DNA of 20,659 nucleotides, taken from assembly GCA_018398765.1 (NCBI GenBank), contig JAHBMJ010004917.1, positions 55,001 to 75,659 of the forward strand, in the 5' to 3' direction. Source of the stretch: Chromera velia (Eukaryota > Sar > Chromeraceae). The notes below the pieces were generated by a model. The model saw only the letters and a list, made by a program, of their open reading frames with translations. It was not told the DNA's origin and did not search any database. Both the position numbers and the translations under genes were made by a program. Below are positions 8,908 through 20,030 of this stretch, piece after piece (positions within the stretch are counted from its first letter, which is position 1; each line of letters starts with the position of its first letter).

Positions 8908-8917
8908 GCCTATAACT

Positions 8918-9480
8918 CCGGACAAAGTCTTAGTCTGAATGAAAATAACTCATGTACTTCAAGTTCAAAATTGTACTAAAATATCTAAATTATTGTCTAC
9001 ATTGTAATTTCTAAACTAGTTTCTAAATTACAGTACTTTACTATTCTAAATTTAATAGTAAATAACGACTCTAAATTACTTTACATCACTTATAGGCTAT
9101 ACTAGTAGCTAAATTTACAGGGTGCTTTCATAGTACTATATAATAAAAAATAGAATAGAAGCAATTACTGCCAGTGAAGACAGAAAACTGCACACTGCGG
9201 CAGTTACGGTCTATTCACTGGTTAGGTAAATGCGCGCACAGCATCGAGAGCTACCCTCCCTTAGCCGTTGCACCGTGAGAAGTCGGGTCGACGTGATCGA
9301 CGATACTGGGAAAAAGTCGTGGGAACAGGCCCGCCTTCATTGATCTGGTCATGAACATTCTGCAGAGCTCTGACAAAAGCCAGGTGTCAGACACGCGCCT
9401 ATCTGCCTGAACCACGCGCATCACTTGACGATCAAACCTGCATGCATGTGCTCAGAAAATAGAACGAGCAGTAAGATTTT
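8918..9480. other. AT-rich island and CLU 3' flank
   Basis: From 8920 to about 9180 the DNA is AT-rich, and TCTAAATTA-like words recur at about 8984, 9022, 9045, 9070 and 9108; one more lies at 8149 beyond the foldback. From 9180 the composition returns to normal. I see no gene, and this is probably the downstream flank of the CLU gene. Confidence 0.5.
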
Positions 9481-9758
9481 TATGGTTCTAATCGTATTCG
9501 CACAGTCGTCCAGAGATTTTGTTCTGTTGCTTGGAGAGTGATGTACTGTGCTGTCGGAACACACCAACGATCGATCCCGCGGGGAAATTCAGATGCTGTG
9601 TGATGGAACAACGAAGAGAGGAAAAAAGATCCGAACTGTTTGACGTGCAACTTTTGCGTTACAGCGAATCCACATCCACATGCACGCTGAAAAAAAAAAA
9701 AAAAAAGAAAAAAGTCTGCAACGTGCTGTATTGTATCTACGGTATACCGAGCCTTTTC

Positions 9759-12700
9759 CTACCTGAGGTAGAAAGCAAATCTGCAGGACATCAATCTAGC
9801 TGACTGACGAGAGAGCGGTATTCCTGATTCTCCCTCAACTGTCTGTATGACAAACTGGGCCGCCTCACTGATTGAACTACGGGTTGCTTGACTGAAGGAC
9901 GGACTGGTCGACTGGACTGACTGACTGACTGACTGACTGACTGACTGACTGACTGACTGACTAACCGACCATTTTGCAGGCTGAGATCCGTACCCTTCGA
10001 CGTCTGCGAGGACTCTCTGTGCCACCGTCTTCTTGCTGAGGGGCTCCACGACCACAGCCCCCCGCAGGCTATTGGAGACGTGCAGAGGGCTCACGTAGGC
10101 TCCTCCTGCGGGGGGCAGTTGAGGGAGGCCGCTGGTCTGCCCCACGTTCCACTTGAGGCACTCCCTGTACATGGACAGCGCCTCCTCGTCGGACTGCAGC
10201 AACAAGCGGAGACACGCGGACTGGGCGCTGTCCCTGCATGCACAAAGTGGAGAGAGGGGGCAAGGGCATGCAAGAACACGACACAAGTACATGTTTCAAA
10301 GAGACCCCGAACAGAGTCCCGGACGAAGAATCTTCTTCTTTTGTGAATACTGAATCGTTGTGGGGCCTTCTCTTCACAGAACGGAACTTTGATGGTTCTT
10401 TCAAACTTAGACGACAAAACGTACTGATGACAGTATGCAAATCAACAAACGGGTGACCACACTCTTTTTGTACTCTGTTGTCTTTTTTTGCTTCAATCTG
10501 CTGCCCTACAAAACTTTTTGCTGACCGTGAGGGCAATGCCATCCCGTTGGGAGCTCCCGCCATGTCTGCATAACTCGCGGGGTCTCCAAATGCGTTGGTG
10601 ACCCCTTGGCCGTCTGCCTGTAACCTCGGCTCTGCTGCTGGTTGACCAGAAGCCCCCTCTGTGGGAAGGGACGCGAGGGAGGCCCTGTAGCGTCCTGCAG
10701 GCATCCTCTCTGTGGCCATGAGAGCAACTGAGGGCATCCTCAGGTCTGAGTGGTGAAGGTGGGGCTCCTGTCCCCTGAGACCCCTCTCTGCAGCGTGGGG
10801 ACGCGGCGCCAGCTTCTCTCTGGAGGGGAGCTCCATCAAGTCAGAGGGGAGACGAAGAGCACTCACGGCTGTCTCCAGGTGAGCCGCAAGCGCCTGCAAG
10901 GATACGATTGAGAAGGGTGGCAGAAAAAATTTTCTCCCTCATCACTCCCTTCCTTCCAAACTTCCCTTATTCTCTTTTCGCGTTTTTCTTCTCTCTCTCT
11001 CTCTCTCTCTCTCTTTTCTTTCTTTCTTCCTTCCTTCCTTCCTTCCTTCCTTCCTTTCGTTCTTTCTTTCTTTCTTTCTTTCTTTCTTTCATTCATGCAT
11101 TTTTCCTTCCGTTCTTTCCATCCCTTTGTCTATCCATTCATCTGGTTTTGAGATCCAAGCAGGTGATACCCAGCCGCATTTACTCACCTGACGAGCAGGC
11201 ACAGGCATTGAGAGCACTTTGACCTCCAGGACCATCCCAACGACCATCTCCCTTCTCTGCAGCATCAGACGCGACGCTGCTGCCACGGCGGCCGGCATGG
11301 AGGGCGCAGGGATGGCCACACTCTCGAAGAGCTCCTGGGGCTCTACGCAGCCCACCTGCCCGAGCCTGTCGATCAAAATTTGGAACAGGCCCAAGCAGGT
11401 CTGCAGAGAAGACAAAATTGGGAGCGTAAAAGCATACCAAAATTCGTGCATGCGCAAGGATGCAGCTGCTACGAAACCTACCATCTGCCACAGGTACAAA
11501 AAAACTCACAGAAGTACGCACTCGCGCAGTCAGAGGGATATTGAAGTTAAATCAGACGCAGGATATTCCGGCACACAAGATTTCTCAACTCCATCACTGT
11601 GAGTCGGAGAAGCAACAGCAGCGCAGAAGTCTGTCAAAGAGATGTCCTTTCGTGGCTGACTTTTCTCGCTTTGCGTCTCCTCGGTTCAAGTAACCTCTCT
11701 TGGAGTTCATCAGCACTCAGAGGCTCCACGCCCTTCCACCCCGCCCTCCCAGGCCCCCCCTTGTCTGTCTTCTCCCCCCTCCCTGCAAGAAGGACCCTCA
11801 ACCCCGCACCCATCGCAGCCACCCCACACCAGAAGAGGGCACCGAGAGTAGGAAGGGCCTTCTCCCCTTTTGAGCGCTCCCAGAGACGGAGAGCCGTCTC
11901 CAGAGGGGCAATTGCATCCTCAAACAGTCCAAGCATGCATAGAGCCTGGCCCTGATGGTATTTGCACCCAGCAGCAGCCAGGACGTCTGCTCTCGCCTCG
12001 CACCCGCTTGCCGCCTTTTCAAGACAGGCTGCTGCCTCACTCAAAGGCTCAGTCGTTGAGATCTCTGCTCCCCTTCTCTGTTCTTCTGAGTGAATCCATC
12101 GGGACCACTCTCCCTCTCCACCCAGGCTACAGAGGATCATCAACGTCTGCCCTTTTTTACACAGACATGCCGAGGACACCGCATGTGCCGCCCCGAGAAG
12201 CTCAATGGAGATCTCCGCTGCACGCGAGGCGTGTCTAAGAGCTAAAGACAAAAAGAAAACTGCATCTACCTCCTCTTCATCTCCCTGCTCTTCACCTGCT
12301 CCAACAGACCCTCGCACCTTTGCTCTCCCAAAGTCTTGACGCAGGAACGAAGGTGCTAAGGGTGGAGTGGCCGCTGCCTGTTTGAAGAAGAACTCAGACA
12401 GCACAGAATGGTACCCTAGACTGAAAGGAGATACGGAGCTGCACCTGGCGCTGATCATTTCCTCGCAGCTCTTCTGAAGGGCCCCAGCTTCAAAGTGGAG
12501 ACCTGCACCCGAAGCACAGAGACGGAGTGAGGGGGTAGGGTGAGTAAGCCAATTGATACACAGCGCTCCGGATGTGGAATGGCAGAGTAGGTGCTTGTCT
12601 GCACGAGGACGCTCCAGAATAACGAAACAGCTTACAGAGTCAGAAAGCAAAAAAACTGTCGGAGCATCACAAGGCGGGCATAAGGATGCAAAAAAGCAAA

Positions 12701-15700
12701 GACTGCGCAAGAGAGGGGAAGGAAGATACAGGCGAGGCGTGGAAAGGCCTCCGTTTGTAGGTGGCAGACCGACCAACCCATTAAAACGCTGGCTTGAATA
12801 AGGGGCACGTATGCGCGGACGGCTCCCGTTTCCTTATTTGGAAACCGCCGAAGTGCAACTTTGCACACAGCAGCAACGTCACGCAGCATCTGCAAAACAA
12901 CATTTAGAGATGATACATGGAGAAACCAGTTTGAGATTTTGTGAGGGGCTGCCCAAGATGCGATCAAGTCCCCCCCTCGATCCATTCGAGGCTGTAAATG
13001 AAATTAGACGCACCGAGACGCCAGTGCGTGAAAGCAAAACGAACAACACTACTTGCGAGATGAGATGCATTGCACACACGGTTTTCCCTCCTGACTTCCC
13101 CTTCCATGCACTGACGTTCTGTTCCTCCTCAAGTCTCCGACTTCCCAGCATCGACGCTCCCAGCCCTGCCAGAATGGACCCGTGAAGCTTGCCCTCCGCC
13201 AGGACAACAGACAGCAATAGTTGGAGAAGCAGCTCTCTTTGCTTCACCCACATATTGTCTCGGACGAACTCCACCTTGGGAGGGGGACGGGTGAGAAGTT
13301 CGTGTGCTGCGTCCCTGGCCCGGAACTTTGAGGGAGCGAAGAGCTTCGTGCGCGGGAACCAACCTCGGATGAGAATGGTCTCGGGGGCGAAGGCCTGCAC
13401 GCAGATAGACACAAATGCCAGTACTCATCCACTTACTCACACATGCACTCACTCACTCACTTACTGGAGCACTGACTTTCCAACATCAGAACGAACAGGG
13501 GAGCTCAAAGAGACAGACGGACAAACGTGTTCGTGAATGAAGAAAGTGCAGAGGAGGGAAAGCAGAGTCACTCACTTGAGCACTAACTTACCGACAACAG
13601 AAAGAGTGATTGGAAACAGACAGCTGGAGCTGTTGGTGAATGAAGAGAGTGGGGAAGAGGGAAAAGAGAGTGAAGCAAAGCAATCGCAGATAGGTCCACA
13701 TTGACTATTCCTGTAAGTCTCTTCATCTTTCACTTCACTGTTTACCTGTTCGTCTCATCATTTTCAACTGATCTTTCCGTCTCTACGCCGATCTGTCTCC
13801 CTGTGAATAATGGAAAGAGTCTGGGCCGATTTAATCGTAAGCCATATGAAGCCTTGCTGACTTTCTTTGCTACCGTGCCCCTTGATTCTCTACAGCATGC
13901 CAAATGGGATAAGACAATTGTTCTCATTTCCTCTCCCATACGTTTACATGCCACAAAGCCCTTCCTCCTACGTCTGACTCACCGCTTTTTGAGTTTCATC
14001 CTGATGCTTGGTGACGACCTCTCTGACAGCAGAGACGTGGGGAAAGACCTGCTTGGCGGCCTCAGAAAGGAACTCCGACAGGTCACTGGGTGCGAATGGC
14101 TCTCTGGACGCGAATGAGTAGGCATCTCCTGCGGAGTCCTCAGAGTTTCCTTTCACTGAGGACTTAAAACGAATGCCACAGTGGTGTTGCATACTTTGAA
14201 AAAGACGTGCCTTGTTGTGTGCAATTGCTTGGGCTTTCCCCCCTTTTGAACCTGGGAAGAGCAACACTTCTTGTCTGGACAAAAGAGAACTCTGAACTTC
14301 AAATCTCCTCGCTGCCTCAGGCGACAACCTTTCTTTCCAAAACCCTTCGGATGCCTCCCCCTCCCCTAAAGTCAAATTGAACAAATCTACAGCCGTCTGT
14401 TGCCATACGACTTCGTCAAAAAAGAGCAACGACCCCAGAGCCTGCCTCCTCTCATGAAGAGCTCTGTGCAGAATTCGCTTGCACGTCCTTGCAATGGCCT
14501 CTCTAGCTGCCCACTGACGCACAAACGGCAGGGCCACAGCACAGGAAGCAGAACTTCCCCCGGTTGCCCAACTTGAACAGGGAGGTCGGAGTCCCTCCTT
14601 GACTGCCGTCTCCTCTTCCCGAATCCCGGGCACCCCCCCCCCTTCCACGAGAGACGGCCGGAGTGCCACAATCCTTCCGAGCAACCTGGCATTCAATCCA
14701 AACGAGTGGAGGCTCTCTGTGAGTTCCTCGGGGTCAGTTGAGAGGGAGGTTGTGAGGGCGTGTGCTGCTCTGAGGAAAGTGGGGACTGCCCTAGTTCTCA
14801 GCTCGTGAGAGGCAGCCACGAGGAGAATTCGACGGGAGGCCGTCTGAGAGACCGGCCGGGAGGCATCCCTGTACCCTCCCTGCAACCAAGGAGAACAAAA
14901 ACACAAGAGGAGGACAGAGGGCCAAGATGTGGAAAGAGACAGATGGAAAGAGAGTAGATGACAGGTGGAAAGGACAGCAAAGGGATTCCTCACCACCCTT
15001 TTGTACCATAGTTCTCTTTCCGCATCCCCTGCTTTCCACTTTTTTTCGGTCTTTTGGGGGGGAAAGAACGCAAAAAGCGGACACACAACGACACTTGAGA
15101 AAAGATTAGGAGAAAAAGCGCTCCCTAGCCCATTGTCTTGCGTTTTTTCCAACAAGAAGAAAGAAACTCACCGTGTAAAAGCTATCAGAGACAGTGGGTG
15201 GGAGCAGTGACGCTCTGTAGCTTCCAACAAATTCCTCCCTCAGTCTCTTCGTCTGCAAGATACACAATTGAGCAACCAAACACAGTCTTTTTCATGCGCC
15301 CCACGTGCACAGCCAGCCTGGCGAGATGAGAATGGAACAAGCTGTCTCCAAATCAAAACACATCAGAACCAAAACCAGAAAAGGACTCGGTGCCAAGCAA
15401 AGAAGTCATGCACGCCCGATAGGGCGGCAAGATGAAAAGAAGAGACTCAAAAGATCGAAATGCCCAGAGGCTGAGTGCACTTGCAGAAGAGAAAGAAAAC
15501 ACAAAAGGGAAGAAAGTCATTTTTTGTCAATCAACCCCTCCAGTCCTTCTCCAGTTTATTTCCTCTCGATAAGACACACAGCTCCCTTCCCCACAAACTG
15601 ACCACCTCCATCGTGGTCCCCGTTCCCTTCTGCATCTCCGCCTTTCCCTCCGACCCTGGAGGGAGCAGAGACGCTGCAGTTGACCTGGCTCTGGCACAAA

Positions 15701-17590
15701 CCCCTCCTTCCAGAGTGGCGTCTGGAGGGAGGGCCTCAGCAGCAAAGCGGAAGATCAACTTCCCGTCTGTCCAGTTCTCGAACAAAGTTGTGGTCATGTC
15801 GAAAGGGGCAAAGTCGGAAGCGTCGACGGGCAGAGGAAGGCCTCTAAGGTTCAGGTACGCAGACAAATCGCACAACTGTCCTGCGAGCTCTGGATTGTTC
15901 TGTTCAAACAAAGACAGGACACGAGGGATTTTCTTCCCCGCCACCTCACGTGTACACAGCAGCTGTTGTCCTGATGGGACTGCAACAGACCCTCTCTTGC
16001 CCCTTACCCCCTCAGCTTGATTCTTCTTTTCTTCCCTCTGGGAGTTTGTGTCTCTGCTGGTGAGCAACCGACCCAAAATCAACTTAGGCACCCGCCCTTC
16101 CAATATGTCCAGGAGAGGCTCACAGAAGATGTGGAACCCCATATACTGCACGATTGCAGCGATGGGAAAGGCAAAGAGGGAGCGTCCCCCCAGATAGAGA
16201 ATCCCGTTACCCAACGCTGCCAGCCCTTTCGCGTCTGCTCTGTATACACGTGCTGCTGCTTCCGGCGACAGCCTGACCGTGCGGTCACCCAGTGCGACGG
16301 TCAAAATCATGGAGTCGCATACGAATGCCCTATCTGCACATCAAGATACACATGCACAACGAGACACAAAGTCACGTACAAAACGTGGAAAAACCGTCTG
16401 ATGAAGAGCGAATGGGTGAAGCAGCACAGTGAAACGGCAAGACGCCCAGAAGGGGTGGGCTGACATGAGGTCTACAAAATCATTCGATGTGCTGTGGCCG
16501 TATTCAGAAGAGGCCCTGACCATAAAGCATTCCTCAAAACTGACATACAGTCAAGTTGCACAATTGCGAATGCAAAGTCCAAAAAAAGTCAAACACTTTC
16601 TTCTTTCTTCCTTTCGGGTCTCAAATCGGCGGATGCACGGGAAGACCAACCGTCCGCATATCTAGGCGCAAAAAACTGCCAGAGCTCGGGTTCTGTCTCC
16701 TTTGTGAGCTCCTTGAACCACGCGCTGGTCATGCTGAACTCTGCTTCCCCTGCCCCTTCCGAGTCCCTCCCTCCTCTGGCGCTGTCCGTTTCCGACCTTC
16801 CAGAAGAACTTGAAGAGGAAGAGGAACGTGAAGGCATCGAGTGGATGATAGCTGCAGCTGCGCACTGAGCAGCCGCAGAGAAAGCGCCCATCTCTCTGCA
16901 AGGAAAGAAGCGAAAATGATGATGTGCGACAGAGAAGAGAAAACAATATTGTGCGGTGTGGGAAAAGGAACATGGTTTGAGGGGGCGGCAGGAGAAGATC
17001 AGGTATCGAAAGGAATGAGAGCCGATAACGCAACCAAACTCCCGTTTGGAACGTGCAGCACCAAAAAGACAAGTCCTGCCCGCCAAACTTCTCACAGACC
17101 TCGCGAGAGTCAGTTCTGCGTCCACCACCCTGCTGTCAACACTCGCGTCTGCGTCCCCTCCCCCCCTCTCTCTGCCTCGCCCATCGGCGTCTCCTCGTAC
17201 TGCGGACACTCTCTCAAAAGCAGTTTGCAGCCGCCTGTACCAGTTGTTGCCCCGCAGCGCACACCCGTCCTCCGGGACCTCCAGGGTTCCGTGCAGCTCA
17301 TGGTCCTGAGGAACGTCCCAAGAGGGTCTGGGCTCAGAGCCGTCAAAGGGGGACGTCGGGAGAACAATGCGGGGGTTGTATAGGCCTGAGGATTGGTTGA
17401 TTGGGGTCTCGGGCTGGCGTGCTTGCCTCCTTCTTGCCTCTTCTTCGGCGCCATCTGCATGTAGACGGGCGTCAGTCGAAAGCCGCGAGGAGGTGGCGTT
17501 GCATGCAGGAAGGACGTCCGGGTAGGTGCCCCTTCTGAGGCCCTCAAAGAGGACGATGTCCGGAATGACGCTGTCAGACCGGGCCTCCAT
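9759..17590 (-). CDS. CLU family (clustered mitochondria) protein, 11 exons
   Basis: Exons, 5' to 3' on the - strand: 17590-17100, 16895-16651, 16333-15603, 15252-15172, 14879-13983, 13394-13116, 12889-12778, 12502-11661, 11400-11188, 10893-10526, 10233-9759. The total of 4734 bases gives 1577 residues; all phases fit and no exon has an internal stop. CLU domain is about 90-450: W91, FSAAAQCAAAAI in exon 2, VQYMGFHI at 307-314 for the family's V-DYRGYRV, LSAYLNL at 402-408, and DGKLIFRFAAEALPP at 435-449 for DGR-Y-LDFARxxPP. LREEFVGSY at 493-501 matches LRPELVxSY. The central domain has LTESLHSFGLNARLLGRI at 569-586 and AAREAIARTCKRIL at 640-653. TPR-like helices lie at 1098-1185. CLU proteins are cytosolic RNA-binding factors needed for even mitochondrial distribution and expression of nuclear mitochondrial genes. 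ATG 17590 is chosen because the frame has TGA at 17666-17668 and no other ATG between. Exon 1 could end at 17096 instead. The C-terminus is uncertain. Confidence 0.82.
9915..9962. repeat. GACT tetranucleotide array (12 units)
   Basis: Twelve perfect GACT units. On the - strand they read as Ser-Val-Ser-Gln repeats in frame with CLU exon 11 (residues 1509-1526). If the exon instead ended at a GTTAGT donor (9964-9965), the array would be intronic. Confidence 0.95.
10985..11091. repeat. CT / CTTT / CTTC array in CLU intron 9
   Basis: A CT run, then CTTT, CTTC and CTTT units, on the + strand. In the CLU transcript it is a purine-rich GAAA/GAAG stretch inside the intron 10894-11187, so the open frames across it are repeat artefacts. 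Confidence 0.9.
11661..12502 (-). other. TPR region of the CLU homologue (exon 8)
   Basis: Residues 947-1226. The clearest repeat is GQALCMLGLFEDAIAPLETA (1129-1148), which has the TPR spacing of small and large hydrophobics (G-A-LG-E-AI-L-AL). It is preceded by SEAAACLEKA (1100-1109) and followed by an alanine/glycine helix pair to 1185. In other CLU proteins this region binds partners and RNA. The repeats are degenerate and the number of full TPRs cannot be set by eye. Confidence 0.6.
13452..13672. repeat. Diverged tandem duplication in CLU intron 5
   Basis: Two copies of about 105-115 bases lie head to tail (13452-13566 and 13568-13672). Each begins CACTCACTT, continues with GAGCACT-AACTT-like sequence, and ends GTGAATGAAGA-AGTG followed by a GAGGGAAA run. 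They differ by many substitutions and small gaps. The duplication accounts for part of the length of this intron, the longest in the gene. Confidence 0.6.
15603..17590 (-). other. CLU domain, encoded by exons 1-3
   Basis: Residues about 90-450 of the protein. Exon 1 gives a polar Arg/Glu-rich leader and the Trp-Asp start of the domain. Exon 2 gives an alanine-rich helix matching the family's DFV-AA-GA block and a serine run of eight. Exon 3 gives AKGLAALGNGILYLGGR, the YRG-like YMG, and the DGR-like DGK. The usual N-terminal CLU_N ubiquitin-like and GSKIP regions are absent: only about 90 residues precede the domain, against several hundred in animal and plant homologues. Either this lineage lost them or further 5' exons exist beyond 17668. 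Confidence 0.7.
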
Positions 17591-17668
17591 GAAGGGGATA
17601 GACTGTTTGCCTCTCGCCCTGTCTCTGGGTACGCTTGCCTCTTTGTGTTGGTGTGGGTGTTTGTGTCA

Positions 17669-18876
17669 GTCTGCCTGACAGACTGATTCTGGTTCAAGAG
17701 ACCACATGCATGATATAAATGGAGAACAATGGAGGCACGCGGCTCTCTTGAACGAGCCCGCTTCTGCGAATTATGCAAGGTGGGTTTTTTTTAGTCCTAT
17801 GCTTGTGTTGAAGTCGAGATCAAGCCAGAAATGCACTGACCGATTGAGATCAATGAGATGAATTAATTCGATCAATCAACAACAGTCAAAGAAGAGACGT
17901 TAATTGTCTTAATTCGCTCGTAATGCGCGCGCGCACACGCCGCACTTTCTTTCGAAGTCCGGCGCGGCCAAAAAATGCCAAAGGACGACCATATCCAACG
18001 TCGACCATAGCTTGTGTTGAACATTTTCGAACAGTCAAACAGTTTCGCAACCTTTTGCAGTCTGACTCCAACTGCTCCGTGACTTCAGTCTACTTCGGTA
18101 TCTAACAGTGTTTTTGTGAATTAAGTCTCTGGATTCCTGAAAGACCATGCACCCTGCTTCCAGTGTCGTTACTCATAATGTGAAACGGACAGGAGACGGA
18201 GCAGAGGATCGAGCCCGTCCTTCCTTACAAAGTCCCTCTCTGGTAGCTCCGTAATGACAACATCAACAGCAGATCTTGTCAGGGCAGTGCAGCCCGGTAG
18301 TGTGCATTGTTAGCGGTTTTGGGCACTTTTTCTTTCTTTGCAACAGCGTCAAGGGATCAAAGATATGTTAAGGAGACGGGAGAGTCCAGTTTCCTTTCTT
18401 GTCCCTGTACTCTCCCTCGACTTACTCTATGGCAGGGGCTAGTTAAGTATGCATATAATTGGATCATTTAGGTGATATCAGACTCTTTTGCTGAGAGTAG
18501 GGAACTTAGATTCTCGAGAGCAGGGTTTGAGAGAGGCACGTCTAGGAGACACGTCAGCAGACCTTACTTGACGGTAGTCATCTATCTTTTCAGTATCAGC
18601 ACCTCATAAGCAAACCAAAAAGCACCTCTCAAGCGACCCCGTCCCTCACCTTCCACCATAAACAGAGCATGCTGGACTGGAAATCTTTTTTGGACCCGCC
18701 TGGGCCTCTCCAACCCCACATTGGATTTCTCGAGGGAGGGGTCAACTTTCCTGGATAGACGGTTAAAAGACGAAAAAGAGTCGGAGAAGGACTTAGGGCA
18801 AGACCCTCTCTGCCTCAATATACCACCCTAAGGGATCTTTAAGATTGTCCTTCTGTCAACGGAACAGAGGGGGAGG
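17669..18876. other. CLU upstream flank without a recognisable gene
   Basis: No frame here has convincing coding character. It contains a GCGCGCGC run (17926-17935) and two short opposing frames near 18582-18818. On the + strand about 18560-18760 reads open without an ATG for about 60 codons and stops at TAG. It could be relic coding sequence, but I recognise no family. The CLU promoter should lie near 17600-17800. Confidence 0.4.
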
Positions 18877-18906
18877 CTGTCTGTCTGTCTCTTTGTCTCT
18901 CTGTCT
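18877..18906 (+). repeat. Short GTCT-rich repeat
   Basis: Imperfect GTCT/CTGT units over about 30 bases, the densest part of a longer stretch (18880-19200) where GTCTC and GTCTT words are frequent. Confidence 0.6.
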
Positions 18907-20030
18907 GAGGACGGTGCTAGTGAAGGTTGAGGAGGGTGCATGTGGGACCCGGTCTCTCACTTCATGACATGGTCAGCTCATAACTGTATCTTCTCCCGAC
19001 AGTTTGAATATAGTTTGCACGTGGGTGGTCTCCTTTCTTGGGAAGTCTTCTTGTCTTTTTGACCTTCTGCCAACACCACATGGGCCCATACGGTCTCTTT
19101 CTTGATGGGGCCTTTCTATCTTGTCTCTGGTGTCTGTTTAGTTGTTGGTCTGCTCTCAGACTGTCTCTCAACCGCTCTCAGCCTGGCTAACCGATTCTCT
19201 TGTCCTCTAGGCAGTCATTTTAATGCATCATAGACTTCTTTTGTGTCTTTTTATATGGGCCTCTGGTGATCATCCATCTAGTCCCCGTATGTTTTCGTGC
19301 TTGCAGATGCCGAGAAGGGGGAGGAAAGTTCTGGTTCGAGGGTCTCAAATGGTGGGCCCATGCAATTGAAAGAAGGCCGTGCACTGGATAGTCAGACCGC
19401 TAGGTTGGCGACTTTACGTGTTGCTACCTTGGTAGCTTCACCCGGCTAGTTGTTTGGATCTGTAGTTCGGGAAGCGAAAGGAACGTGGTGTCATTCCTTC
19501 TCGTGTGTTTTGTTACATCGTTTTCTCTGTCAAGGTCTGAAAGGCTGGATACAACAGGCCGGATTGTGTACATGGGAATCCGCTCTTCCATGCTGATCTG
19601 TCTTACTGTAGAGCGAAAGTGGTCAAGAATGGGGAAGCAGAGGAAGCAAATACTTGGTCTCTCTGTCCTTCTGGAGAACAAAGGTGGAAAGAAAACAGAA
19701 GGTGACAAGTACCCTTCTCAGTACCCTGCAAGCTGTCTCTATCCCTAGGTCTCTCAATGAAAGCAGTGCGGTTGCAAGCAGCTGTAACAAAGACGAATCA
19801 TTTCCTGTGGCTGCATCATCATTCTACAGGGAAATTTCTGGAAAATTGGAGGGGAGACTGTACGCCGTCACGATGCCCTTCCATGGTTTAACAACTTTCA
19901 GGATGCTCTCCCACCGTCCCTGTCCCACTCCTTCTAAGGCACTCACCAGAGCTGCTGTGGGGGGGGCAAAGAGGGGGAAGAGAAGAGACAACTGACTGTA
20001 CTGACAATTGAAACCTTTGTACTGGAAAGT
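18907..20030. other. Unassigned spacer, possible relic coding sequence
   Basis: Two overlapping + strand frames near the right (19485-19748 and 19654-19995, 87 and 113 codons) have ordinary composition and no recognisable motif, and a - strand frame of 94 codons overlaps them. I see no transposon termini, tRNA or conserved domain. It may be a decayed element or gene, but nothing identifies it. Confidence 0.35.

Noticed and set aside
17710-17721. TATA-like GATATAAAT near the CLU start
   Set aside because: It reads as TATAAA on the + strand, opposite to the gene, and such words are common in AT-containing flanks.
17110-17778. 222-codon frame overlapping CLU exon 1 on the same strand
   Set aside because: It is a frame-shifted shadow of exon 1; the CLU frame carries the family motifs and joins downstream exons in phase.
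19328-19345. GGTTCGAGG resembling a tRNA T-loop
   Set aside because: The flanking bases do not form the T stem and no acceptor or anticodon arms are present.
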